A stretch of DNA of 64,000 nucleotides, taken from assembly GCA_036821185.1 (NCBI GenBank), contig DAISKD010000002.1, positions 1 through 64,000 on the forward strand, given 5' to 3'. A program made the translations under genes and the position numbers. Each line of letters opens with the position of its first letter. Positions within the stretch are counted from its first letter, which is position 1. Positions 9,107-16,924 of this stretch are shown here, piece after piece. The notes under the pieces were generated by a model, which did not search any database, was not told the origin of the DNA, and saw only the letters and a list, made by a program, of their open reading frames with translations. This stretch comes from CALJTV01 sp036821185. GTDB taxonomy: Bacteria; Chloroflexota; Dehalococcoidia; GIF9; UBA5629.

Positions 9107-9589
9107 ATGAAGAACTGGGGCCTATCGCTGATATTAAGTCTGGTGTTATTGCTGACGCCTGCACTGTCAGGCACTGTAAACGCCCAATCGGAGGCAGTAC
9201 TGGACACCGCCCTCGAGTCCGGCACCACAACCGGCGATAATGCCACCGACAATGTTACCGATAACTTTACCGATAACGTCACACTGACAAAGTCACAGAT
9301 ATTGAGGCTGCGCGGGGTGCCGGGCAAAGGCATCCTCACAGCGCCGGGGCTGCAAAAGCCGTTCAACTTACGCTGGAAGTGGGGCAAATCTGTTGATAAG
9401 AACCTAGAACTCCAACAGGTCGCTGTAACAGAACAGACGCAGAATAGCGGCGAGGAACAGAAACTGAGGGTGAGAAACAGAATAAGACAGGAGAACAAAG
9501 CCGAGCAGCAGGTAGGGGCTACAGAACAGGTGACAGGCCCTGATGCCGGCAAGGGGCTTAACAAAGGCAAGGACAAAGGTAAACCCTAA
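9107..9589 (+). CDS. Small secreted protein with Thr-Asp-Asn repeats, function unknown
   Basis: A 160-residue protein that I do not recognise. It begins with a clear Sec signal peptide (charged MKNW, a hydrophobic stretch to about residue 24, likely cleavage after VNA). The mature part carries a short tandem TDN-type repeat (NATDNVTDNFTDNVT, about residues 46-60). It then becomes basic and Gln/Glu-rich and ends in a Gly/Lys tail (GKGLNKGKDKGKP). There is no transmembrane anchor or catalytic motif. A GGAGG ribosome-binding site precedes the ATG. It lies 102 bp after the sigma/DUF5667 pair in the same orientation, so it may be a target of that sigma factor. Confidence 0.6.
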   Translation: MKNWGLSLILSLVLLLTPALSGTVNAQSEAVLDTALESGTTTGDNATDNVTDNFTDNVTLTKSQILRLRGVPGKGILTAPGLQKPFNLRWKWGKSVDKNLELQQVAVTEQTQNSGEEQKLRVRNRIRQENKAEQQVGATEQVTGPDAGKGLNKGKDKGKP

Positions 9590-9604
9590 GCCCCACCACC
9601 GGGC

Positions 9605-9651
9605 AAAGATTACAGGGGCGGCCGCCAACGGTCGCTCCTGTAATCTTCTTT
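9605..9651. terminator. Bidirectional rho-independent terminator
   Basis: AAGATTACAGGGGCG (9606-9620) pairs with CGCTCCTGTAATCTT (9633-9647): a 15-bp stem with one G-U pair and a 12-nt loop, flanked by AAA on the left and CTTT on the right. It sits between two convergent genes (ending at 9589 and 9659) and can serve both. Confidence 0.8.
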
Positions 9652-9658
9652 CAGCGGC

Positions 9659-10408
9659 CTACTTCAATCTTCCAACAGGAATGATATAGAGCGGCGCCTC
9701 GTCCCTGGCCAGTCCGACGATCCTAGCTACACTGGCATCGTCAAAAGCACCTACCGTAACCAGCCCCAGCCCCAAAGCCACAGCCTGCAAACAGATATTC
9801 TGGGCAGCATGCCCCACCTCGATATGGACGTACCGCTCACCCCGCTGACCATATTTCACCTTCGTCCTCTCATATACAGCAGCGATGATGATGTCAATGG
9901 CACCATACTCCACACAGGGCTGAAGCAATGCTGCCACAGCCAGCTCCCTCCGCACATCCCCTTCCTTCACCAGCTTGATATCATTCTCCACAGGGTCATA
10001 CTTATATACGCCGGGCCTCAGTCCCACCACATTGCCCACCGCCACATACAACTCGAGCGGGTAAAGTGCCCCCGCCGATGGCGCGGTACGGTACCGCGGC
10101 GGCCTGGTGATCCCCTGCCCCGACCACAACAGCTTCATCACCTCCTCTTTGGTCAAAGGTTCCCTGCTGTACTCCCGCACCGACCGTCTGTTGCGCAGAA
10201 GCTCGTCCAGCGTAGCACTTTTTGCCGTCGTTAACTGGGCCTTTGTTCTCTCCAGTTCAGCTTTTACCCTCTCAAGCTCAGCTTTCACGCTCTCCAGCTC
10301 AGCTTGCAACGTACTACAGCCCTGGTCACCAACCCCCGGGGCACACCCCGGCACCACAAGGGCCAGCAAAAATACCATCATCATCAACCCATACTTACCG
10401 CACAACAT
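9659..10408 (-). CDS. SagB/ThcOx-type nitroreductase-fold lipoprotein
   Basis: A 249-residue protein. Residues 1-22 are a lipoprotein signal peptide with lipobox VVPGC, so the enzyme would be anchored outside the cytoplasm. Residues 33-62 form a coiled coil built from repeated heptad-like units (AELESVKAELERVKAELERT). The rest is a SagB-type FMN dehydrogenase domain, with RRSVREYS for flavin phosphate binding, APSAGALYPLELYV, and a C-terminal VGHAAQNICLQAVALGLG helix. SagB proteins oxidise azolines in thiazole/oxazole-modified peptides, but many stand-alone relatives have unknown substrates. No YcaO, precursor peptide or cyclodehydratase gene is in the window. An exported flavin enzyme of this family is unusual. 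Confidence 0.75.
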   Translation of the reverse strand: MLCGKYGLMMMVFLLALVVPGCAPGVGDQGCSTLQAELESVKAELERVKAELERTKAQLTTAKSATLDELLRNRRSVREYSREPLTKEEVMKLLWSGQGITRPPRYRTAPSAGALYPLELYVAVGNVVGLRPGVYKYDPVENDIKLVKEGDVRRELAVAALLQPCVEYGAIDIIIAAVYERTKVKYGQRGERYVHIEVGHAAQNICLQAVALGLGLVTVGAFDDASVARIVGLARDEAPLYIIPVGRLK

Positions 10409-10462
10409 TCTGTCCCTCCTGCAGAAATATGACTCAACAGGGCAAACCGCCCTGAAATGGCC

Positions 10463-12217
10463 TTATGTCAGCGCCTCTCGACCCAACGGCTCGCGCTCCC
10501 GATAAACGCCCACCTTTTCCAGAAACTCCTTATACTCCACCATTTTGGCCAGTACCCTGGCAGCATGCGTGCCAGAGCGGTAGACATAATGTGACCCTAC
10601 CAAGCGTGGCTGGTCCTCGGCAAAGAAAGTTGTGGTAAGTACCGGTTTTCCATAATCACTGACCCACTGCTCCGCCACCGCTCTGAAAAAACGGGCTATC
10701 GCCTCTTCCGGGACAAGTCTGTCACTGCTGGCACCCTGGCTGGCAACGGTGGTCTCCAGGGGTCGGAAAGCACCAAGGAGAAGCAGGGCATCTATCCTGC
10801 CAGCAGCGACTGCCGAGGCTACCAGCCGGCAGAAGTCGTCAACCTCCTGCTCGTTGTAGGTACCGGTAAACATCGCCAGGGCTGAGATCACCGGGTACAG
10901 CGCCCCTTTTATCTGCTCAACATCTTTGGACTCCAGTGCCCGGCGCAGCCCGGGCAAGAGCTCCTGCGGCCCCTGCTGCATGGGCACCCGGACACTGAAA
11001 GCGCCGCTGCTGTTCCTGGCGAAGGAGGCAAACAGAGAGGCAAAGATGGAAAAGCCGCCGAAGCCCATGAAGATCAGGGCGTCCACCTCGTCCACTTTAA
11101 GCAGCTTCATCGGCGCCGTAAGATAGGTGATAAAGTTCCTGTCCCCAGCAGGGTCCACCGGGTTTCCCCGGCTCCACCTTGGTGGGAAGACTCTGTCCAG
11201 CTCGGCGATGACCTTCTGGGGCAACTTGACTACATTGAGCCCCTCACTAGCACAGGCATCGGCACAGAGCACGCCGTAACTGCCCCCGGGGGTAAGAATA
11301 GCCACATTCCTTCCCCGTGGCAGCGGCTGGGTGAGAAAACCGATAGCCACGTCCAAAAGTTCCTCCGGGCTGTCCACCCTCAGCACACCGATGCTCTTGA
11401 AAGCTGCGTCGTAGATATCGTCTGTTCCCGCTAGCGCGCCGGAGTGGGAGACAATGGCCTTGGCAGCGGCATCCGTTTTCCCCGGCTTGAGCACTATCAC
11501 CGGCTTCTGCGGCGTCACTTTGGACACCTTTTCCAAAAAGCGTTTGCCGTCGGCCAGCCCCTCGATGTAAGCCAGAATAACCTTGACCGCGGGGTCTTGA
11601 CCGAAGTACTCGATGTAGTCCTCTATCTGTATATCGGCGGCACAGCCGCAACTCACATAACGGTGGAAGCCCACGCCTCTGTGGTAGCCGGAGATGACCA
11701 CCGCCCCACCGACATTCCCCCCCTGGGACACAAAAGCCAGCGGCCCGTCCTTCACCGGGAGCGGGAACATAAAAGCTCTCAGATTGGAAGTGGCGCTCCA
11801 GTAGCCCATACAGTTGGGACCGACAAAGCGGATACCGCCTTTCCTGGCGATGCGGAGCACCTCGTCCTGTAGCTTCTTTCCCTCGGCTCCAGTCTCGGCA
11901 AAGCCTGCCGAGATGATGACCGCTGCCTTCACCCCCTTAGTCACACAGTCCTCCATCACCGATGGCACGCTCGGTGCCGGCACCACGATAGCCACCAGGT
12001 CCACGACATCAGGTATTTCCGTGACCCTGGCATACGCCTTTCTCCCCAGGACCTCAGTCTCACGGTTGTTCACCGGGTACACCGGCCCGGAGAAGCCATT
12101 CAGTGCGCTGGAAAAGGTGAAAAAGCCCCATTTGTTGAAATTATTGGTCGCCCCCACCACCGCCACCGACCTCGGGTTGAATAAAGGTTCCAGCTCTTCA
12201 ACTATCGATTTGGTCAT
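10463..12217 (-). CDS. ADP-forming acyl-CoA synthetase, alpha-subunit type, second copy
   Basis: A 584-residue paralogue of the protein at 5645-7099, with the same order: CoA-binding domain (RSVAVVGATNNFNKWG), ligase domains (FVGPNCMGYW, FVSQGGNVGG) and phospho-histidine loop VSHSGALAGTDD. It is about 100 residues longer. The C-terminal third shows no ATP-grasp motifs that I can identify. It may therefore need a separate beta subunit, or it may be a specialised relative such as an acyl-CoA hydrolysing or transferring enzyme. It is transcribed away from the following plus-strand genes. Confidence 0.8.
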   Translation of the reverse strand: MTKSIVEELEPLFNPRSVAVVGATNNFNKWGFFTFSSALNGFSGPVYPVNNRETEVLGRKAYARVTEIPDVVDLVAIVVPAPSVPSVMEDCVTKGVKAAVIISAGFAETGAEGKKLQDEVLRIARKGGIRFVGPNCMGYWSATSNLRAFMFPLPVKDGPLAFVSQGGNVGGAVVISGYHRGVGFHRYVSCGCAADIQIEDYIEYFGQDPAVKVILAYIEGLADGKRFLEKVSKVTPQKPVIVLKPGKTDAAAKAIVSHSGALAGTDDIYDAAFKSIGVLRVDSPEELLDVAIGFLTQPLPRGRNVAILTPGGSYGVLCADACASEGLNVVKLPQKVIAELDRVFPPRWSRGNPVDPAGDRNFITYLTAPMKLLKVDEVDALIFMGFGGFSIFASLFASFARNSSGAFSVRVPMQQGPQELLPGLRRALESKDVEQIKGALYPVISALAMFTGTYNEQEVDDFCRLVASAVAAGRIDALLLLGAFRPLETTVASQGASSDRLVPEEAIARFFRAVAEQWVSDYGKPVLTTTFFAEDQPRLVGSHYVYRSGTHAARVLAKMVEYKEFLEKVGVYREREPLGREALT

Positions 12218-12585
12218 AGCCCCTCCATATACACCACAGGATAGCAGAACACATCACCGCCTTCAATAAGCACCTGTGGCAAAACCTTATGGACGCTTAG
12301 CACGCCGCCGTAAGAAAATCAAGGATCGCCCTGCTCGCTGACTTGGTGGCATCGGTGGTGTCATGACCCACAATCGCCTGCGCCTGAAGCCGTGCAACGG
12401 CATGGGGTAGCGTGCCGTGATAGTGACACGGTACCCGACATTGTCCGCCATCATCCTCAAAGTGTAAAAGTTTACACCCCATCACACTAGGACGATAGCA
12501 CATATGGCATAAAAGCGACTTTTAGGCTAATATGTATTTGCACGCGCCAGCGTTCGAACTTCACATGGGGGTTAACGATAGGGCA
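12218..12585. other. Intergenic region with operator-like palindrome
   Basis: A divergent spacer of about 370 bp with no convincing gene. It holds a perfect 16-bp palindrome GTGTAAAAGTTTACAC (12462-12477) and a second small inverted repeat AAAAG(CGA)CTTTT at 12511-12523. Both lie in the 120 bp before the PH-domain protein, so regulation of that gene by a dimeric repressor is plausible. No strong -35/-10 pair is evident. Confidence 0.4.
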
Positions 12586-13044
12586 ATGTCCACAGCCATT
12601 TATGAAGATACACCACGATATGATGTCTGGTTCAAAGCCATCCTGCTGCTCCCCGTATTTTTCCTGCTCATGGGAGCTTTTCAGCTGGTCGATGGTTATA
12701 CCAGTTCGTCAATTGGCCTGCTTGCCACCGCAGTACTCCTCATAGCCATTTTCTGGGCAATTGTCCCCAGGAAATACTGTGTGCTCGACGACAGACTGAG
12801 CATCGTGCTTGGCGGACACTTTCGCTTCGATATCCCCTTCGATACCATAGACACCGCCCGGAGGCCAGAGGGAATCAGCCTCGGCATTAACTTCGCCACC
12901 TCGATGCACAACCGCAATGCCGTGCAGATCGTGAGATACGGAAGGATGAACGTCCACATCACACCATCCCGACCGGAGGAGTTTATCGAAAACTTGAACA
13001 AAGCGGTCGTCCGCTGGCGGAGCCAGGGAAAGAGGACGGGATGA
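12586..13044 (+). CDS. Two-helix membrane protein with bacterial PH-like domain
   Basis: About 152 residues. Two adjacent hydrophobic helices (FKAILLLPVFFLLMGAF and IGLLATAVLLIAIFWAIV) are followed by a compact beta-rich domain (YCVLDDRLSIVLGGHFRFDIPFDTI...) ending in PSRPEEFIENL, which matches the pattern of membrane-anchored bacterial PH domains. Function is unknown. In-frame ATGs also exist at 12532 and 12565; I prefer 12586 because the reading before it (MYLHAPAFELHMGVNDRA) looks non-coding and GGG lies close upstream, but this is uncertain. The stop overlaps the mtnA start (ATGA), so the two are translationally coupled, though they have no obvious shared function. Confidence 0.65.
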   Translation: MSTAIYEDTPRYDVWFKAILLLPVFFLLMGAFQLVDGYTSSSIGLLATAVLLIAIFWAIVPRKYCVLDDRLSIVLGGHFRFDIPFDTIDTARRPEGISLGINFATSMHNRNAVQIVRYGRMNVHITPSRPEEFIENLNKAVVRWRSQGKRTG

Positions 13045-14078
13045 AGGCGGTGGAATGGCTTGGGGACAGGCTGAGGCTTATCGACCAGACACGTCTGCCC
13101 CACAGGCTGGTCTACATAGACTGCCGTGACTTCCATCAGGTGGTGGCAGCCATCCGACAGATGAAGGTGCGCGGTGCCCCGTCCATCGGCATCGCCGCCG
13201 CCTACGGCATCGCCCTTGATGCCCTAAAGCTCAAGCTTAAGGACAAGGCTGCATTTGATGCCCGTATGGAAGAGGTGTACCATGCCTTTGCCACCTCCCG
13301 CCCTACCGCGGTCAACCTGTTCCACGCCATCAGCCGAATGAAGCAAGCAGCGCTCCCAGCGGGCAGCATCTCAGAGGCAAAACAAATGCTCCTCGATGAG
13401 GCAAAGCGAATCCATGCTGAAGAGGAGGCAGCTACGCTCAAGCTCAGCCAGCTTGGCGCTGGGCTAATCAAAGACGGCGCCACCGTGCTCACCCATTGTA
13501 ACACCGGTGGGCTGGCAACCGGCGGCTATGGCACAGCTTTGGGCGTCATCAAAGCCGCCGCCGAGCAGGGCAAGCAAGTCAAAGCCGTGGCCACCGAGAC
13601 CCGCCCCCTCCTCCAAGGGGCCCGCCTCACCGTCTGGGAACTGATGCAGGCGAACATACCGGTAACCCTCATCACCGATTCCATGGCAGGGCACTTCATG
13701 AGGCAGGGGAAGATAGACTGCGTCATTGTGGGCGCTGACCGCATAGCTGCCAACGGGGATACCGCCAACAAAATCGGCACCTATACCCTCGCCGTTCTGG
13801 CAAAGGAACACGGCATACCCTTCTATGTTGCCGCCCCCACCTCTACGATCGATTTTTCCATTGCCTCCGGAGATAGCATCCCCATCGAAGAGCGCAGCCC
13901 CAGCGAGGTCACCTGCATCGCTGGTACCCACATCGCACCTCAGGACACCATCGCCGCCAACCCTGCATTCGATGTCACCCCCAACCGCTACATAACTGCT
14001 ATAATTACCGAAAAGGGAATCGCCCGCGAACCTTTTGACCAGAACCTAAAGAAATTGCTTGCAACCAAGGAGGCCTGA
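13041..14078 (+). CDS. mtnA: S-methyl-5-thioribose-1-phosphate isomerase
   Basis: A 345-residue member of the eIF2B-related aldose-phosphate isomerase family. Diagnostic stretches are RGAPSIGIAAAYG near residue 43, THCNTGGLATGGYGTALGV with the active-site cysteine, TRPLLQGARLTVWEL, and the VGADRIAANGDTANKIGTY signature with the catalytic aspartate. It converts methylthioribose-1-phosphate to methylthioribulose-1-phosphate in 5'-methylthioadenosine recycling. The next gene supplies the phosphorylase that makes its substrate, 2 bp downstream. Annotation as a plain eIF2B subunit or ribose-1,5-bisphosphate isomerase is less likely given the neighbour. Confidence 0.93.
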   Translation: MKAVEWLGDRLRLIDQTRLPHRLVYIDCRDFHQVVAAIRQMKVRGAPSIGIAAAYGIALDALKLKLKDKAAFDARMEEVYHAFATSRPTAVNLFHAISRMKQAALPAGSISEAKQMLLDEAKRIHAEEEAATLKLSQLGAGLIKDGATVLTHCNTGGLATGGYGTALGVIKAAAEQGKQVKAVATETRPLLQGARLTVWELMQANIPVTLITDSMAGHFMRQGKIDCVIVGADRIAANGDTANKIGTYTLAVLAKEHGIPFYVAAPTSTIDFSIASGDSIPIEERSPSEVTCIAGTHIAPQDTIAANPAFDVTPNRYITAIITEKGIAREPFDQNLKKLLATKEA

Positions 14079-14080
14079 AC

Positions 14081-14953
14081 ATGACTGAGGCAAAAGTAGG
14101 CATCATTGGCGGCACTGGACTCTACGAGCTGGAGGGACTCACCGACGTCAAGGAGGTGAAGATAAAGACACCGTTCGGTGACCCCAGCGATGCCATCATC
14201 CTGGGTACTCTGAACGGCGTTAAGCTGGCTTTCCTCCCCCGCCACGGCAGAGGGCACTACATCAGCCCCACAGAACTACCCTCAAAGGCTAATATTTATG
14301 CCCTCAAATCGCTGGGGGTGGAGTGGATAATCTCCGTCGCCACCGTGGGTAGCCTTAAGGAGAGGATAGAGCCGCTGGACATCGTCATCCCCGACCAGAT
14401 TATCGACCGTACCTATCTCCGCCCCAATACCTTCTTTGGCAACGGCATCGTGGCGCATATCGCCTTCGCCGAGCCGTTCTGTCCGGCGCTCCGCAATATT
14501 CTGTATAGCTCGGCGGTAAAGGTCGGCGCCAGAGCACACGATGGCGGCACCGCCATCGTGATGGAGGGACCACAATTCTCCACAAAAGCTGAGTCCAACC
14601 TTTACCGCTCGTGGGGAGCTGACGTGATCTACATGACCGGGCTCCCCGAAGCCAAGCTTGCCAGAGAGGCTGAGATATGCTATGCCACCTGTGCCGTGGT
14701 CACCGACTACGACTGCTGGAAGGAGACCGTGGAGGTGGTCACCGCCGAGATGGTTATCGCCAACCTGAGGAAGGGGATAGATACTGTGAAAAAGATAATC
14801 AAGGAGGCACTGACCAGGCTGCCCCAAAAACGCGACTGTATCTGCGCCAGCGCCTTGAAGGACGCGCTGATCACCTCACCGGAACTGATACCACCGAAGG
14901 TGAGGAAAGACCTGGCGCTTATTTTGGACAAATACTTGAAGAAGGATAAATAG
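14081..14953 (+). CDS. mtnP: S-methyl-5'-thioadenosine phosphorylase
   Basis: A 290-residue purine nucleoside phosphorylase of the MTAP family. It has the N-terminal phosphate loop GIIGGTGLYELEG, LPRHGRGH, VATVGSLKERIEPLDIVIPDQ, VMEGPQFSTKAES and the C-terminal VVTDYDCWKE. It splits methylthioadenosine into adenine and methylthioribose-1-phosphate. Its ribosome-binding site AAGGAGG lies inside the end of mtnA. The TAG stop overlaps the GTG of the MetE-like gene by one base. Specificity for methylthioadenosine rather than inosine is inferred from the mtnA neighbour. Confidence 0.92.
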   Translation: MTEAKVGIIGGTGLYELEGLTDVKEVKIKTPFGDPSDAIILGTLNGVKLAFLPRHGRGHYISPTELPSKANIYALKSLGVEWIISVATVGSLKERIEPLDIVIPDQIIDRTYLRPNTFFGNGIVAHIAFAEPFCPALRNILYSSAVKVGARAHDGGTAIVMEGPQFSTKAESNLYRSWGADVIYMTGLPEAKLAREAEICYATCAVVTDYDCWKETVEVVTAEMVIANLRKGIDTVKKIIKEALTRLPQKRDCICASALKDALITSPELIPPKVRKDLALILDKYLKKDK

Positions 14954-15975
14954 TGACAAGACTCGAGTTCGGCTGTCTTGCCACCGCCATCGGTAGCATG
15001 CCCCACACCGATGCCAGCGAGCCCTGCCGGCTGGTGGTAAAATATTTGCCCCACATCCCCTGCTGGCCCCAGCTGCCCAGACGCTCACCCAAGGAGAATA
15101 TGTACCTCCAATTCAGCGACGGCTTCCCCGGGCTGGTCGCTGAGGGCAATAGGCTCAGGATAGAAGTCGGCGCCGACCTCGATGCCGGACTGGAAAGGCT
15201 GCTCACCAATAGCAGCGGCGACCTCGATGTATACCAAATAGACCCCGACCATGCTGCCGGACTTTACGCTCTGCCGGCCTTCATCCCTCAGGCCACAACG
15301 CTCAAAGGGCAAATAACAGGCCCCGTCAGCCTCGGTCTGTGCATCACCGATGCCCACAACCGGGGAATTGTCTACGATGATACGCTGGCTGAAGCCCTGG
15401 CCAGGTTCCTCAAGCTAAAAGCCAGGTGGCAGGAGGAATTCCTGCGCCGCATAGCCAGGACTACCATTATCTTCGTCGATGAGCCCTACCTTACCTCCCT
15501 GGGTACTGCTTTTGTTGCCCTGTCCAACGAGACTGTCACCGGGTTGCTCATCGAGGTCCTTAGCGGCTTGAACGGACTCAAGGGCATCCACTGCTGCGGC
15601 AGCACCGACTGGTCGCTCCTGCTCAACACACCCATAGACATCATCAGCTTCGATGCCTACAACTATGCTGATTCCTTCGCCTGCTACCCGACGGAGGTAA
15701 AGTCATTCTTGGAACGAGGTGGCAACATCGCCTGGGGCATCGTGCCCAATGACGAAGAGGCGCTAGAAAAGGAATCTGTGCCCAGCCTCTACGACCGCCT
15801 CGGTGAAGCCATAGCGCCCTTCACCAGAAACGGCATCCCCTTCCGCCAGGTTGCCGCACAGGGGCTGCTCACCCCCTCCTGCGGGCTTGCTTCCCTCTCT
15901 CCCGAAGCTGCCGTCCGGGCACTGGAAATGCTCTCGGAACTGTCAGCCAGGATTCGGAGTCGATTCTCCTTCTAA
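14953..15975 (+). CDS. Core MetE-like methionine synthase / methyltransferase
   Basis: A 340-residue protein matching only the C-terminal catalytic barrel of cobalamin-independent methionine synthase. The zinc ligands are recognisable as HCCG (residues about 215-218) and the late cysteine in TPSCGLASLSPEAA, with DEPYL at about 175. The N-terminal methyltetrahydrofolate-binding half of E. coli MetE is absent, as in archaeal 'core MetE' proteins that take methyl groups from a corrinoid protein. A UroD/CmuA-like methyltransferase is the alternative reading. Its position after mtnA-mtnP and in the same run as ahcY and metK supports a role in methionine formation. The GTG start overlaps the previous stop. 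Confidence 0.7.
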   Translation: MTRLEFGCLATAIGSMPHTDASEPCRLVVKYLPHIPCWPQLPRRSPKENMYLQFSDGFPGLVAEGNRLRIEVGADLDAGLERLLTNSSGDLDVYQIDPDHAAGLYALPAFIPQATTLKGQITGPVSLGLCITDAHNRGIVYDDTLAEALARFLKLKARWQEEFLRRIARTTIIFVDEPYLTSLGTAFVALSNETVTGLLIEVLSGLNGLKGIHCCGSTDWSLLLNTPIDIISFDAYNYADSFACYPTEVKSFLERGGNIAWGIVPNDEEALEKESVPSLYDRLGEAIAPFTRNGIPFRQVAAQGLLTPSCGLASLSPEAAVRALEMLSELSARIRSRFSF

Positions 15976-15980
15976 TTAGT

Positions 15981-16009
15981 TTGCAATTCGGTACAATTTA
16001 AGGCATAAT
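15981..16009 (+). promoter_or_regulatory. sigma-70-type promoter before the H1-like gene
   Basis: TTGCAA (15981-15986) and CATAAT (16004-16009) are spaced by exactly 17 bp. The predicted start near 16016 lies about 30 bp before the ATG of the H1-like gene. It would read on into THEP1 and archaemetzincin, whose starts overlap their upstream neighbours. Confidence 0.55.
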
Positions 16010-16046
16010 ACTACGCGCTAGACGAAGGTTGTTCTGGTGGTGAAAG

Positions 16047-16415
16047 ATGAACAAACGCAAAAGAATGGCACTGCTAAAGCACCGTAGACGGATGAAAAAG
16101 CTGAAGGAAAAGAGGAAGGCTATGGCACTGGCCATGGGCCTGGCCACCGCAACAGCACGGGCACCGGCTGCTGTAGCTGTGGCTGAAAAGTCGGCACCCA
16201 GAAGACGCACCAGAAAGAGGGAACCCGAAGCTGCATCGGCTGCAGCAGTCGTAGAAAAGGCAGCAGCGCCGTCTGCCGAACCGGCAAAGAAGCGAGGCAG
16301 ACCGAAGAAAGTAGAGACTTCGGCAGCAGAAACGGCTGCTGAAGCTAAGGCTGAACCTACACCCAGCAAACGGGGTAGAGCAAAGAGAGCGGAGAGCCAA
16401 GCCACGGGTGGATGA
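16047..16415 (+). CDS. Lys/Ala-rich histone H1-like protein with AT-hook
   Basis: 122 residues, almost entirely Lys, Arg, Ala, Glu, Pro and Thr, with no predicted globular core. The first 25 residues are strongly basic (KHRRRMKKLKEKRK). An AT-hook core RGRP occurs in KKRGRPKK (residues 81-88) and a half-hook KRGRAKR at 108-114. This composition resembles bacterial H1-like and HupS-tail proteins that coat DNA or RNA, so nucleoid binding is likely but not proven. The ATGA overlap with the THEP1 gene suggests coupled translation. Confidence 0.6.
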   Translation: MNKRKRMALLKHRRRMKKLKEKRKAMALAMGLATATARAPAAVAVAEKSAPRRRTRKREPEAASAAAVVEKAAAPSAEPAKKRGRPKKVETSAAETAAEAKAEPTPSKRGRAKRAESQATGG

Positions 16416-16924
16416 CCACTGCATACCTGCTCACCGGTAGCCCGGGCGTGGGCAAGACGACCCTCATCCGGGAGGTCTTAAGTAAGGTCAGCAAGAAAGC
16501 CGGTGGCTTCTATACACAGGAGATCAGGAGCGGCGGCACCAGGGAGGGATTCAAGATAGTCACCCTCGACGGCAAGGAAGCCGTCCTGGCACACGTTAGC
16601 ACCGCCAGTCCCTACCGCGTGGGGAAATACGGTGTGGACATCAACAACTTGGAAAACGTCGCCGTGGCCGCGCTGGAAAAGGCTATCGAAGAGAGTGAAC
16701 TCATAGTCGTTGACGAGATAGGTAAAATGGAACTCTTCTCTCCCCGGTTCAGGGAAGCGGTACTGAAAGCAGCAGGCAGCGGTAAGAAAATGCTGGGGAC
16801 CATAATGCTCAAGTCCCATCCTTTTGCCGATAGACTTAAGCACCACCCTCAGGTAAGCGTTCTCCACCTCAGCCGTAGCAACCACAATGAGGTGGCAGCC
16901 CGCGTCCTTGAGTGGCTAAAATAG
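16412..16924 (+). CDS. THEP1-family nucleoside-triphosphatase
   Basis: A 170-residue P-loop NTPase. Walker A is GSPGVGKTTL at residues 9-18. The family-typical GGFYTQEIR follows, and Walker B is LIVVDEIGKMELFS. THEP1 enzymes hydrolyse ATP/GTP slowly and may phosphorylate nucleosides; they are most common in archaea and thermophiles. It overlaps the upstream H1-like gene by 4 bp and the downstream archaemetzincin by 13 bp, so the three are probably one transcript. Confidence 0.88.
   Translation: MTTAYLLTGSPGVGKTTLIREVLSKVSKKAGGFYTQEIRSGGTREGFKIVTLDGKEAVLAHVSTASPYRVGKYGVDINNLENVAVAALEKAIEESELIVVDEIGKMELFSPRFREAVLKAAGSGKKMLGTIMLKSHPFADRLKHHPQVSVLHLSRSNHNEVAARVLEWLK

Noticed and set aside
12297..12503. 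A 68-codon minus-strand frame in the divergent spacer
   Set aside because: No recognisable family, no ribosome-binding site, odd Cys/His-rich composition and it covers the palindrome at 12462; probably chance.
12540..12560. tRNA-like GTTCGA motif
   Set aside because: No acceptor stem or anticodon arm can be built around it; I found no tRNA in the window by eye.
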